Positions 54,328 to 63,010 of a stretch of DNA of 64,000 nucleotides are shown one piece after another. Below the pieces are notes generated by a model. That model worked only from the letters and a program-made list of their open reading frames with translations. It was not told where the DNA came from and did no database searches. Numbering within the stretch: position 1 is the first letter of the stretch; every line of letters starts with the position of its first letter. Position numbers and translations under genes: made by a program. This DNA is from an uncultured Erythrobacter sp. (GTDB lineage Bacteria; Pseudomonadota; Alphaproteobacteria; Sphingomonadales; Sphingomonadaceae). The stretch spans positions 1,240,001 to 1,304,000 of the forward strand of contig NZ_CANMZM010000001.1 in the NCBI RefSeq assembly GCF_947502395.1, given 5' to 3'.

Positions 54328-55646
54328 TCAATCACCCGCCCGCGAACCATCACAAAATCGACATCTTCCAGAACGGTCACGTCCTGCAGTGGGTCGCCGT
54401 CCACCGCGATAATGTCGGCCGAATAGCCCGGCTTGAGCTGGCCGATCTCGTTACCAAGGCCAAGTACGTCCGCTGCTACCGTGGTGGCACTGGCAAGCGC
54501 CTCGCGATTGCTGAGACCGCCTTTGACAAGCAGAGCAAATTCACCCGCATTCTCACCATGAGGAAAAACGCCCGCGTCGGTGCCAAACGCAATCGGCACA
54601 CCCAGCTCAAGCGCGCGCGGGACAAGGTTGTCGGCATAGGATGCGACCACGCGGATCTTCTCTTCAACAATCGGTGTGTAAACGCCTTTGCCAAGACCTT
54701 TCTTGATGCCTTCAAAGGCCATCAAGGTTGGCACAAGATACGTCCCGCTGGCTTTCATCGCCTCGGCTGCGTCTTCGTCAATGTAAGTGCCGTGCTCGAT
54801 AGTCTGCACTCCGGCACGTGCCGCCGCCTCGATCCCGCGCGCCCCGTGGGCGTGAGCCGCAACATTGAGGCCAAGGCTGGTAGCAGTTTCGACAATCGCG
54901 ACCATTTCAGGATTGGTGAAATGCGCTTCAAGGCCGCGGCCTTGCTGTGAAAGGACACCGCCGGTTGCAGTGATCTTGATCAGGTCCGCGCCATATTGCG
55001 AGGCTTGCCGCACTTTCTCCGCACATTGGATTGGGCCAGTGCAAGTGAAACCGCTGGTCAGCACATCGTTCACTTGCCTTGTGAAGCCGCTAACATCGCC
55101 GTGTCCACCAACGATTGATATGGTGCGCGCAGCCGTCACAACACGTGGGCCGGGCACAAGACCTTGCTCGGTTGCCTGACGCAACGACTGGGTAACTTGA
55201 TCCGTGCGACTCCCTAAATCGCGGATGGTAGTGAAGCCTGCGAGCGCGGTGATGCGCGCATTCTTGGCGGCGATCAGCGTAGAGTACTCAGGCGGCGTAG
55301 TGGCTTGGCGCCAGAACTCGCCCGACGGATCACCTGAGAGGTGAGTGTGAAGATCGATCAGGCCGGGAAGAACGGTTTTATCCGAGAGGTCGATGACCGT
55401 CCTACCCACCACGCCAGAATCGGTGCTCAGCACGCGCGCATCACTGCTATCGACGGGATAAATGCCGGTGATCTTGCCGTCTGTGACCAATATGACCGCA
55501 GGACCGCTAGGCTCACTATCGGCGTCGCTAATCACCGAACCTGCGAAGATAACGGTCTCATTTTGCTCTTGTGCCTGAGCGACACTGGCAAGCCCCCATG
55601 CAGCGAAAGCAGCAACGGTGTAGCGGACAAGCTTTGGGAGTTTCAT
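54324..55646 (-). CDS. Secreted metal-dependent amidohydrolase
   Basis: 440 residues with a signal peptide ending near VAQAQ. Metal ligands: HTH in GLIDLHTHLSGD, Lys in DLIKITATGG, His in VAAHAHGARG, then TIEHGTYID and Asp in GTDAGVFPHG. It resembles Xaa-Pro/imidazolonepropionase-like amidohydrolases that cleave C-terminal dipeptides or lactams. Its neighbour MBL gene starts within its stop codon. Confidence 0.88.
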   Translation of the reverse strand: MKLPKLVRYTVAAFAAWGLASVAQAQEQNETVIFAGSVISDADSEPSGPAVILVTDGKITGIYPVDSSDARVLSTDSGVVGRTVIDLSDKTVLPGLIDLHTHLSGDPSGEFWRQATTPPEYSTLIAAKNARITALAGFTTIRDLGSRTDQVTQSLRQATEQGLVPGPRVVTAARTISIVGGHGDVSGFTRQVNDVLTSGFTCTGPIQCAEKVRQASQYGADLIKITATGGVLSQQGRGLEAHFTNPEMVAIVETATSLGLNVAAHAHGARGIEAAARAGVQTIEHGTYIDEDAAEAMKASGTYLVPTLMAFEGIKKGLGKGVYTPIVEEKIRVVASYADNLVPRALELGVPIAFGTDAGVFPHGENAGEFALLVKGGLSNREALASATTVAADVLGLGNEIGQLKPGYSADIIAVDGDPLQDVTVLEDVDFVMVRGRVIE

Positions 55647-55718
55647 GGATCAGGGCCCTCTCATTATCGTTTGAGTTATCTGATGCAGCGCTGGGCGCCG
55701 TCTTGCAAGGGGCCGGTC

Positions 55719-56705
55719 CTAGAAGGTGTAAGCCGCACCAATCCCGGCGATGGCCTGATTGGCGCTGCCCTGCACCGAAGTGAACGGCGTGTCTGCCGCA
55801 TCACCCACGAGCCGCGAGTAACCTGTGATCGCATAAAGGCTGAAACCGCCGTTCAAGGCATTGCCATCCAGATCAAGCGTCCAGATCGCAGTGAGTCCGA
55901 CCGAGTCCAGCCCACCATCCGCGGTGAATTCAACAAGGCCAGTGTCCGCGCTTTGGGTTGGTGTCACCGAGTAATAATAATCGGCATAATCATCATCGAC
56001 GAAGCTCGCGCTGGCGCTCAATTGCAGGCTGGCGGCGCGGCCAAGCGGCGTGAAATAACCCACGCTCGGCGAAATCAGCATGCCGTTATGCGCGCCCAAA
56101 ACGTCCCAGCTCACTTGCGTATTGAAACTCACCCGGTCGCGCGGGCGCAGCACGCTTGGGAAGCTCACTCCGGCACTCGCTCCCACTTCGAGCGCGGTGT
56201 CGAGCGGCTCTGCCAATTCGACCACCTCGTCCTGGATCTGATTTACCCGATCACTACGAATGCGGAACGCAGGACCGAAGGAGAAGCTGGGCTTTTGATC
56301 CGCTGATAGAGGGCCGGCAACAGGGGCCTCCGACAGGAAATTGAGTGCGAAGCCGGGACCATTTGGGCTAATCCCAATCCCTGCCACGCGGCCGACGACC
56401 AATGGTAGAGGGAACACGCGGTAATTGTCTGATCCCGAATAGCTGGGGACCAATCCTGCACCAATCCCGACTGTGGCCCATGTGTCATCGAAGACGGGAT
56501 TTTCGAAGGGAATACCTGGTGGCGGTCCCGCAGGCGGTCCATCGGGCCTCGCTTGCGGAAACCTCTCTCCACCGTTGACTAAGGGCGGTGACTTATTCGC
56601 AGTGGCATCAACCTCTTGGGCGGCCTCTTGTGAAGCTGCTGGCACGGCTGCGAGCCCTGCGCTGGCAAAGACTGAAGCTCTCAAAAACAATTTGGCAGTC
56701 ATCAT
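55719..56705 (-). CDS. MipA/OmpV-family outer-membrane protein
   Basis: 328 residues from ATG 56705 (with a second ATG directly after it); GGAG lies 6 nt upstream. Signal peptide to about AASQ. MipA features: GIGAGLVPSYSGSDNYRVFPLPLV and the beta-strand series, ending in GIGAAYTF with the C-terminal Phe required for outer-membrane insertion. It may scaffold murein hydrolases or serve as a channel. Confidence 0.88.
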   Translation of the reverse strand: MMTAKLFLRASVFASAGLAAVPAASQEAAQEVDATANKSPPLVNGGERFPQARPDGPPAGPPPGIPFENPVFDDTWATVGIGAGLVPSYSGSDNYRVFPLPLVVGRVAGIGISPNGPGFALNFLSEAPVAGPLSADQKPSFSFGPAFRIRSDRVNQIQDEVVELAEPLDTALEVGASAGVSFPSVLRPRDRVSFNTQVSWDVLGAHNGMLISPSVGYFTPLGRAASLQLSASASFVDDDYADYYYSVTPTQSADTGLVEFTADGGLDSVGLTAIWTLDLDGNALNGGFSLYAITGYSRLVGDAADTPFTSVQGSANQAIAGIGAAYTF

Positions 56706-56778
56706 GGTGCACTCCGTTCCTTGCCACAAAACCGCTTGGATCTCATGGGGTTCCCCGGAGGCAACTAAGCGTGGTTGT

Positions 56779-57378
56779 CTAAGCTCCAGCCGAGCCAGCC
56801 GCCTGCCACTCCGCGATAGCATCAACCGGGAAAAGAAGCATAATCACAGTCAACGTTAACCCATCGCGAACCACCCATGCAGCAAGCAGTTCCAGCACCA
56901 CGGACAGCACGATAGTCACTTTGATCGGCAAGCGCATAGCGAGATAGAACCCAAAGGCCATCCAGCCGATATCGGCAAAAGAGTTGAGCACACTATCGCC
57001 CGAATACCCCCAATTGGCGGTGACTGAACGAAAGCGATCAATCACCATCTGTGTGTTCTCAAGCACTTCCCACGCTGCTTCCAGAAAGACCGCGAGCGGG
57101 AGCCCCCATTTGACCGCATTCTCTCCGCCAATCTTCCACTTGGCGAACAACAGCCAGCCAAAGGCGTAGAATATCGGCCCGTGGATGATGTGACTGGGCG
57201 TGTACCAATCGGCGATATGTTGGCTATTGCCCATCGAGTTGATGTCGCCATGCCACAGCTTCACATAGCCGCATTCGCAAATTGGCGGGCGGCCCATGGC
57301 AATCAAGATCGCGACCGTCACAAGGGCGATCATAATGGAGACAAGCACGGTCGTGCGGTTGGGTTTTAGAATGGCCAT
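56779..57378 (-). CDS. DUF2585 membrane protein
   Basis: 199 residues. An N-terminal helix is followed by MGRPPICECGYVKLWHGDINSMGNSQHIADWYTPSHIIHG, the hallmark of DUF2585, with several further hydrophobic segments. ATG 57378 preferred to a TTG two codons earlier. Function unknown; it is divergent from crtY and shares its upstream region. Confidence 0.85.
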   Translation of the reverse strand: MAILKPNRTTVLVSIMIALVTVAILIAMGRPPICECGYVKLWHGDINSMGNSQHIADWYTPSHIIHGPIFYAFGWLLFAKWKIGGENAVKWGLPLAVFLEAAWEVLENTQMVIDRFRSVTANWGYSGDSVLNSFADIGWMAFGFYLAMRLPIKVTIVLSVVLELLAAWVVRDGLTLTVIMLLFPVDAIAEWQAAGSAGA

Positions 57379-57434
57379 GGACAAAGTTCTGAATCAATTG
57401 CGCTAAAGACGCAAGGGCAGTCCGGTTGAGCGAC

Positions 57435-57452
57435 TGTAAAGTTGCTCCTACA
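57435..57452. promoter_or_regulatory. TGT-N12-ACA motif upstream of the crt operon
   Basis: TGT (57435-57437), 12 bases, ACA (57450-57452): the core pattern of a PpsR/CrtJ binding site, 29 nt upstream of the crtY ATG. The pattern is short and could be chance; the window contains no photosynthesis genes or ppsR. Confidence 0.3.
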
Positions 57453-57480
57453 TCGCCTGTGTCCTAGGGCCTTTACTCAG

Positions 57481-58770
57481 ATGAGCGACTCACAGGTTGA
57501 TTGCGTCATAGTTGGCGGAGGTCTTGCAGGCGGCTTGATTGCGCTTGCACTCCAACGTGCGCGACCCGAATTTCGTATTCGCCTGATCGAGGCCGGTCGC
57601 AGCATCGGCGGAAATCATCGTTGGAGCTGGTTTGACAGCGATTTGTCGAATCAAGGCAGAGCGCTCCTCAGCGATTTTCGGCAGATCGATTGGGAAGATG
57701 GCTATGAGGTCCGCTTCCCCAAATATCGCCGCGAGCTGAAGACCGCCTATCGGTCGATGGCGTCGCCTGATTTCCATGAAGGGATCATGCGTGCATTGCC
57801 ACACGGTTCGGTCATTTTGAACCGCAAGGCCGAGAGCCTCGATGCGCGCGGGGTGGACCTTGCCCCTTCGCAATATGACCCGGCTGAACGCATCAGCGCA
57901 CGCAGCGTCATCGATTGCCGCAGCTTCAAGCCGAGCCCCCATTTAAAGGGCGGATGGCAGGTTTTCCTCGGACGGCATGTGCGGCTCGAGAAGCCTCACG
58001 AGATCGACCATCCGGTGATTATGGATGCAACCGTCGATCAGTTAGCCCCGCACGGCAATGGCGGCTCCTATCGTTTCGTCTATGTGCTCCCTCTGGGCGC
58101 GCATGATGTCTTTATCGAAGACACCTATTATGCCGATGACCCGCTGCTTGACAGGAACGCGTTGTCAGGCCGGATCGACCAATATGCGCATGCTCATGGT
58201 TGGTCAGATGGCACGCCTGTGGGACATGAGGCAGGGGTCTTGCCGGTTCTGACCGGCGGTAACTTTGCCCGCTATCAGGAAGAAATACGCATTCCCGGTG
58301 TTGCCATCGCCGGTGCACGCGGTGGCTTTACCCACCCGCTTACCAGTTACACTATGTGCGTGGCGGTTGAGAACGCTCTTGCCATTGCAGAGCAGCCGGA
58401 TCTGTCAGGCGAGCAGCTTGCCGCCTTCTTCGATACGCGCGCGAGACAACATTGGGCAAAGACGGGATATTACAGGCTACTCGCACGTTTCCTGTTTTTC
58501 GCGGCCGAGCCGGAAAAACGAGTCAAAGTGTTCCAGCGCTTTTACAAGCTTCGCGAGGGGCTGATCGAGCGGTTCTACGCCGCGCGTTCATCCATGTTCG
58601 ACAAGGTCCGCGTCCTGTGGGGGGAGCCCCCCGTACCTATCCACAAGGCCATAGTGGCCATTTTCAAATCGGGTCCAGCTCTGAAGTCGAAAGCGTCGAA
58701 TACGGCACAAGCAGAGCTGGAAAACGAACTGCAAACGGAGATTGTCATGCAGAAGGAAACGGGGGCATGA
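57481..58770 (+). CDS. crtY: Lycopene beta-cyclase
   Basis: 429 residues. NAD/FAD-type Rossmann motif VDCVIVGGGLAGGLIALAL, then the cyclase motifs HRWSWFDSDL, FVYVLPLGAHDVFIEDTYYADDPL, and GARGGFTHPLTSYTM. It cyclises lycopene to beta-carotene, precursor of erythrobacterial carotenoids. Starts at the first ATG of the frame that begins MSDSQVDC. Its stop overlaps the crtI start (ATGA). Confidence 0.95.
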   Translation: MSDSQVDCVIVGGGLAGGLIALALQRARPEFRIRLIEAGRSIGGNHRWSWFDSDLSNQGRALLSDFRQIDWEDGYEVRFPKYRRELKTAYRSMASPDFHEGIMRALPHGSVILNRKAESLDARGVDLAPSQYDPAERISARSVIDCRSFKPSPHLKGGWQVFLGRHVRLEKPHEIDHPVIMDATVDQLAPHGNGGSYRFVYVLPLGAHDVFIEDTYYADDPLLDRNALSGRIDQYAHAHGWSDGTPVGHEAGVLPVLTGGNFARYQEEIRIPGVAIAGARGGFTHPLTSYTMCVAVENALAIAEQPDLSGEQLAAFFDTRARQHWAKTGYYRLLARFLFFAAEPEKRVKVFQRFYKLREGLIERFYAARSSMFDKVRVLWGEPPVPIHKAIVAIFKSGPALKSKASNTAQAELENELQTEIVMQKETGA

Positions 58771-60338
58771 ACGCCGATCCCACCCTCAATTTCGCACCAC
58801 CGGTAAGCGGTGAGCGCGGGATCAATCCGGTCATCGCCGAAAAGTATGCTGGCAAAACTGCTTGTGTGATCGGGTCCGGTTTTGGCGGCATGGCACTGGC
58901 GCTGCGTCTACAATCACATGGTATTTCGACCACAGTCATTGAAGCGCGCGACAAGCCAGGTGGCCGTGCGTATTACTGGGAAAAAGACGGCTTTACCTTT
59001 GATGCAGGCCCCACGGTCATCACCGACCCTCCATGCCTCAAAGAGCTTTGGGAGCTAACCGGTCACGACATTGCCGAAGACGTAGAGCTGATGAAGGTCC
59101 ATCCTTTCTACCGCCTCAACTGGCCCGACGGCACCAACTTCGACTATTCCAACGATGATGAGGAATTGAACGCCGAGATCGCTAAGCTGAACCCCGACGA
59201 TGTGATCGGTTACCAGCGTTTTTTGGAATACTCAGCCCGCGTCCATGACGAAGGCTATGTGAAGCTCGGCACCGTGCCCTTCCTCGACTTCAAGTCCATG
59301 CTCAAAGCCGCGCCTGCTCTCGTCAAAGAGCGCGCATGGCGCAGCGTTTACGACATGGTCTCTTCCTACATCAAGGATGAGCGCCTGCGCGAAGCGTTCA
59401 GCTTCCACACGCTGCTGGTCGGTGGTTCGCCGATGAAAACATCTGCGATCTACGCTCTCATTCACAAGCTTGAGAAAGACGGCGGCGTTTGGTGGGCACG
59501 CGGCGGGACCAACCGCTTAATCGCCGGAATGGTGCGCCATTTTGAGCGTCTCGGCGGAACAATGCGCGTTGGCGATCCGGTGGTTCAGGTGCACACCGCT
59601 GGCACAAAAGCGACCGAGGTTGAAACCAAGTCGGGCTGGAAACAACGCTTTGATGCCGTGTGTTCAAACGCCGATATCATGCACTCCTACAAAGACCTGC
59701 TTGGACAGTCGGACCGGGGCAAAAAGTACGCAAAGTCGCTCTCCCGCAAGAGCTACTCGCCTTCGCTTTTCGTAGTCCACTTTGGTCTCGAAGGCACATG
59801 GCCCGGCATTGCGCACCACCAAATCCTGTTTGGCCCGCGCTATCATGGCCTTGTCGATGACATCTACAAACACGGCGTTCTGCCGCAGGACTTCTCAATC
59901 TACCTCCACCACCCAACCGTGACCGATCCGTCGATGGCACCCAAGGGCATGAGCACGTTCTACGCGCTCGTCCCCGTCGCTCACATGGGCAAGATGCCGA
60001 TCGATTGGGACGTCGAAGGTCCGAAGTTTGAAAAAGCGATCCTCGACGAAGTAGGCCGCCGCTTGATCCCTGACATCCACGACCGGATCGTCACCAAATT
60101 CTCCTACGCACCCAAGGACTTCCAAGCCGACCTCAACGCCCACATGGGCAGCGCCTTCAGCCTCGAGCCCGTGCTGTGGCAAAGCGCTTACATGCGCGGC
60201 CACAACCGCGACGATGTGATCGACAATTTCTACCTCGTCGGCGCAGGCACGCACCCCGGCGCTGGCATCCCCGGCGTTGTCGGCAGCGCGAAAGCAACGG
60301 CGGGGCTGATGCTTGAAGACTTGGCGGTAAAGGCCTGA
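58767..60338 (+). CDS. crtI: Phytoene desaturase
   Basis: 523 residues. FAD-binding ACVIGSGFGGMALALRLQSHG with ARDKPGGRAYYW, then FDAGPTVITDP, and the C-terminal YLVGAGTHPGAGIPGVVGSAKATAGLM, typical of CrtI. It converts phytoene to lycopene. Overlaps crtY by 4 bases. Confidence 0.97.
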   Translation: MNADPTLNFAPPVSGERGINPVIAEKYAGKTACVIGSGFGGMALALRLQSHGISTTVIEARDKPGGRAYYWEKDGFTFDAGPTVITDPPCLKELWELTGHDIAEDVELMKVHPFYRLNWPDGTNFDYSNDDEELNAEIAKLNPDDVIGYQRFLEYSARVHDEGYVKLGTVPFLDFKSMLKAAPALVKERAWRSVYDMVSSYIKDERLREAFSFHTLLVGGSPMKTSAIYALIHKLEKDGGVWWARGGTNRLIAGMVRHFERLGGTMRVGDPVVQVHTAGTKATEVETKSGWKQRFDAVCSNADIMHSYKDLLGQSDRGKKYAKSLSRKSYSPSLFVVHFGLEGTWPGIAHHQILFGPRYHGLVDDIYKHGVLPQDFSIYLHHPTVTDPSMAPKGMSTFYALVPVAHMGKMPIDWDVEGPKFEKAILDEVGRRLIPDIHDRIVTKFSYAPKDFQADLNAHMGSAFSLEPVLWQSAYMRGHNRDDVIDNFYLVGAGTHPGAGIPGVVGSAKATAGLMLEDLAVKA

Positions 60339-60340
60339 GT

Positions 60341-60775
60341 GTGAGCCTAGTTGACGCAGTGAATGAAGCCTGGGGTTGGACCGGGATCACTGCGTCTAGG
60401 ATTCGGGCACAAAGTCCAATGGGACACTTGCTAGTCAGTGACCCGGACGAGCAGTTTTTCTACATTGATCCAGACGGTATGGCAGTCCTCCCGCTTGGAA
60501 CGAAAGAAGAGGCACAGGCGCATCTCGATGGCGAAGAAGCCAATGAACTTTGGTGGGGCGGCGAGCTGCTGAAGAAAGGTCTTGAGCGATTGGGTGAGCC
60601 GCCTGAGGGTTCAGTGATCAATCTGAAGCCCATGTGCCTACTTGAAGGAAATTATTCTCCTGAGAATCTCTGGATTGTATCGCTGGAAGAGCTAATCCAC
60701 TTTACAGGCTCGGCTACAGAGCAAATCAAGGACCTACCAGATGGGTCTCAATTCGAATTGAAGATTGTCGACTGA
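60341..60775 (+). CDS. DUF1851/Tdi1-like protein (immunity-protein type)
   Basis: 144 residues from a GTG at 60341, 2 bp after the crtI stop. The sequence resembles GAD-like/DUF1851 proteins: FFYIDPDGMAVLPLGTKEEAQAHL, ELWWGGELLKKGLERLGEPPEGSVINLKPMCLLEG, ENLWIVSLEELIHFTGS. Members include T6SS immunity protein Tdi1. No toxin or T6SS gene is in view, so an orphan or housekeeping role is possible. It interrupts the otherwise contiguous crt set. Confidence 0.6.
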   Translation: MSLVDAVNEAWGWTGITASRIRAQSPMGHLLVSDPDEQFFYIDPDGMAVLPLGTKEEAQAHLDGEEANELWWGGELLKKGLERLGEPPEGSVINLKPMCLLEGNYSPENLWIVSLEELIHFTGSATEQIKDLPDGSQFELKIVD

Positions 60776-60776
60776 T

Positions 60777-61358
60777 ATGAAACGCCTAGCAGTCTATTGC
60801 GGCTCCGCCTCGCCTGAGGATCCGCGCTATATCCAACTTGCCTATGACGTCGGCAAAACGCTTGCGACACGCGGCATTGGCACAGTTTATGGCGGCGGGC
60901 GGCTTGGCCTTATGGGCGCGGTTGCGAAGGGCGCTCTTGATGCAGGCGGCGAAGTGATTGGGGTGATCCCTGAAGCCCTCGCCAAGAGCGAGGTTGCCAA
61001 TCACGATTGCACTGAGCTCTACACCGTTTCCGGCATGCACGAACGTAAGCAGCGTTTCACCGACCTCTCCGATGGCTTTGTGACGTTGCCCGGCGGGGTC
61101 GGCACCATGGACGAATTGTGGGAGGCGATGAGCTGGGCGCAATTGGGCTATCACTCTGACCCCGTGGGGCTCCTCAACGTCTTTGGCTTTTACGATGAGC
61201 TTATCGCTTTCAATCAGAAAATGGCCGATGTTGGCTTTGTCCGAGAGGTTCATTCCGGCATCCTCGTCCATGCGACAACCATCAGCGATCTCATCGACAA
61301 AATGGCGAAGTATGAGCCCCACACTCCGATCTTTCGGATGAAGGCTGATGATTTGTGA
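60777..61358 (+). CDS. LOG-family protein (cytokinin riboside 5'-monophosphate phosphoribohydrolase-like)
   Basis: 193 residues from ATG 60777, 1 bp after the previous stop. LOG signature PGGVGTMDELWE and the nucleotide-binding GGGRLGLMGAVAKGAL. These enzymes cleave nucleoside monophosphates to base and ribose phosphate. Close to crtB in several sphingomonads. Co-transcribed with the crt genes. Confidence 0.9.
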   Translation: MKRLAVYCGSASPEDPRYIQLAYDVGKTLATRGIGTVYGGGRLGLMGAVAKGALDAGGEVIGVIPEALAKSEVANHDCTELYTVSGMHERKQRFTDLSDGFVTLPGGVGTMDELWEAMSWAQLGYHSDPVGLLNVFGFYDELIAFNQKMADVGFVREVHSGILVHATTISDLIDKMAKYEPHTPIFRMKADDL

Positions 61359-61369
61359 TGCGTTCCAAA

Positions 61370-61439
61370 CGCGAGTCCCCGCGAAGGCGGGGACCTCTCT
61401 CATCTTGGCAGGAGGTCCCCGCCTTCGCGGGGACTCGCG
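61370..61439. repeat. Palindromic repeat with 27-bp perfect arms
   Basis: Left arm 61370-61396 and right arm 61413-61439 are exact inverted complements with a 16-base loop. Each arm also holds its own inner palindrome (CCCCGC/GCGGGG). This matches the GTCCCCGCGAAGGCGGGG-type REP family of alphaproteobacteria. It ends 9 bp before the crtB start codon. Confidence 0.85.
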
Positions 61440-61448
61440 GGTGACATA

Positions 61449-62402
61449 GTGGCAAATCCCGAAAGGCGCGCTGAGCTGGTCGCCCATGCAAGGGCCACGA
61501 TCAAACATGGCTCGCAAAGCTTCTCTGCCGCCTCGCAACTATTCGACAGCGAAACCCGAGAGCGTGCTTGGCTACTCTACGCCTGGTGCCGTCAGTGCGA
61601 TGATATTGCGGACAATCAAGTGCTCGGAGGCGAATTGGGCGATCAATCCAATCTTGAGGAGCGCCTCGCCCATATCCGCCGCCTCACTGCCCTCGCTTTT
61701 GAAGGAAAGCCCACCGGGGACCCGGCCTTCGATGCATTAGGTGTGGTCGCTGAAGAATGCGGTCTCACCCCCCAGATGGCGGAAGATGTCATCGCAGGTT
61801 TCGCGCTCGATGCCGATGATTGGAGGCCGCGGTCCGAGGCCGATATGATGCGCTATTGCTACCACGTAGCGGGCGCGGTCGGCGTGATGATGGCGGTCGT
61901 CATGGGCGTAGACCCCAAGGACCAAGACACACTCGACCGCGCAAACGATCTGGGCCTCGCCTTCCAGCTCTCCAACATCGCCCGCGATATCGTTGAGGAT
62001 GACGCCGCTGGCCGCTGTTACCTCCCCATCAATTGGCTGGTTGAGCAGGATATTGAGCCCGGCCAACACACCAAACCCCACCACCGCGAAGAGCTTGCCG
62101 AAATGGCCGCGCGCCTTGTTGCTCTGGTCGAAAAGCACGAAGCCGCCGCGCGAGTGGGCGCAGAACGCCTACCTTTTCGCAGCCGCTGGGCCGTGCTTGC
62201 CGCCGCCCGCATTTACGGCGCGATTGGCCGCAAGGTGCGCACACGCGGGACCGAGGCATGGAACAGCCGCACCTTCGTACCCCGCTGGGAGAAAGCGGCT
62301 TACGGCGTGCGCGCTTTCCTGTCCGCCGCGATCAACCGCGAAAAGCATCCCGATGGTGAGATCACATGGGGCATCAAGGATTTTCGGCCTACCTCAACAT
62401 AA
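61449..62402 (+). CDS. crtB: Phytoene synthase
   Basis: 317 residues from a GTG at 61449. Prenyl-transferase Asp-rich motifs: YAWCRQCDDIADNQVLGG and QLSNIARDIVEDDAAGRCYLPINWL (DxxxD). It condenses two GGPP to phytoene. The preceding REP ends only 9 bp before the GTG, so the ribosome binding site is weak and may be affected by the hairpin. A REPIN follows directly after the stop. Confidence 0.95.
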   Translation: MANPERRAELVAHARATIKHGSQSFSAASQLFDSETRERAWLLYAWCRQCDDIADNQVLGGELGDQSNLEERLAHIRRLTALAFEGKPTGDPAFDALGVVAEECGLTPQMAEDVIAGFALDADDWRPRSEADMMRYCYHVAGAVGVMMAVVMGVDPKDQDTLDRANDLGLAFQLSNIARDIVEDDAAGRCYLPINWLVEQDIEPGQHTKPHHREELAEMAARLVALVEKHEAAARVGAERLPFRSRWAVLAAARIYGAIGRKVRTRGTEAWNSRTFVPRWEKAAYGVRAFLSAAINREKHPDGEITWGIKDFRPTST

Positions 62403-62403
62403 C

Positions 62404-62488
62404 CGTCACCCCGGCGAAGGCCGGGGTCCAGCTTCTTTTGGGCGTTGTGGCTGAAGAAGCTGGATCCCGGATCAAGTCCGGGATGACG
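62404..62488. repeat. REPIN-type repeat immediately after crtB
   Basis: CGTCACCCCGG (62404-62414) and CCGGGATGACG (62478-62488) are inverted with one mismatch, and inner AGCTTCTT/AAGAAGCT also pair. The right half is the same CCGGATCAAGTCCGG-type unit seen at 44910-44930. It begins 2 bp after the crtB stop codon. Confidence 0.8.
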
Positions 62489-62539
62489 ACAAAAGGGACC
62501 TGTTCCCATTGTAATAAAGTTGCGCTAATCCTTTTCACC

Positions 62540-63010
62540 ATGAGAGGACTTCTGACATTCTTAGCCGCAGTACTGGCCGCTACGCCGGTGCTCGCACAGG
62601 CCCTTGCCGAGCCCGCGCAAGACGCCATTGCCGCTGTTCGTAGTTTTACCGACGCATTTGATCGGGCCGATGAGGCTGGCATGACGTCGGTGATCATAGA
62701 GAGCGCACAAGTTGTCTTGGTACGCCCGCGCGAAGACGGTGACACCGTGCGCAGCCTTCCTTTGGCGCAGCTTGCCGCGAATATCGCCAGTTCGCCCGCT
62801 GATTTGAAAGAGCCCATCGCTATCAAGAACGTCATGGTCGACGGGCCAGTCGCCATGGTTTGGGCCGATTTCTCGCTCTTTGTCGACGGGACACGCAGCC
62901 ATTGTGGCGTCGATATATTCACGCTCGTTCAGCAAGACGGCGCATGGAAAATCGCCACCATCACCTACAGCCACATTACTGAGCCTTGCGAAGAGGCCCC
63001 TGCGCTATGA
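62540..63010 (+). CDS. Secreted NTF2-like (SnoaL/DUF4440-type) protein
   Basis: 156 residues from ATG 62540. Signal peptide to about TPVLAQ. The mature domain has [48 protein letters not shown] and [15 protein letters not shown], typical of nuclear-transport-factor-2-like folds. Function unknown. Overlaps the next gene by 4 bases (ATGA), which suggests co-translation. Confidence 0.8.
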   Translation: MRGLLTFLAAVLAATPVLAQALAEPAQDAIAAVRSFTDAFDRADEAGMTSVIIESAQVVLVRPREDGDTVRSLPLAQLAANIASSPADLKEPIAIKNVMVDGPVAMVWADFSLFVDGTRSHCGVDIFTLVQQDGAWKIATITYSHITEPCEEAPAL

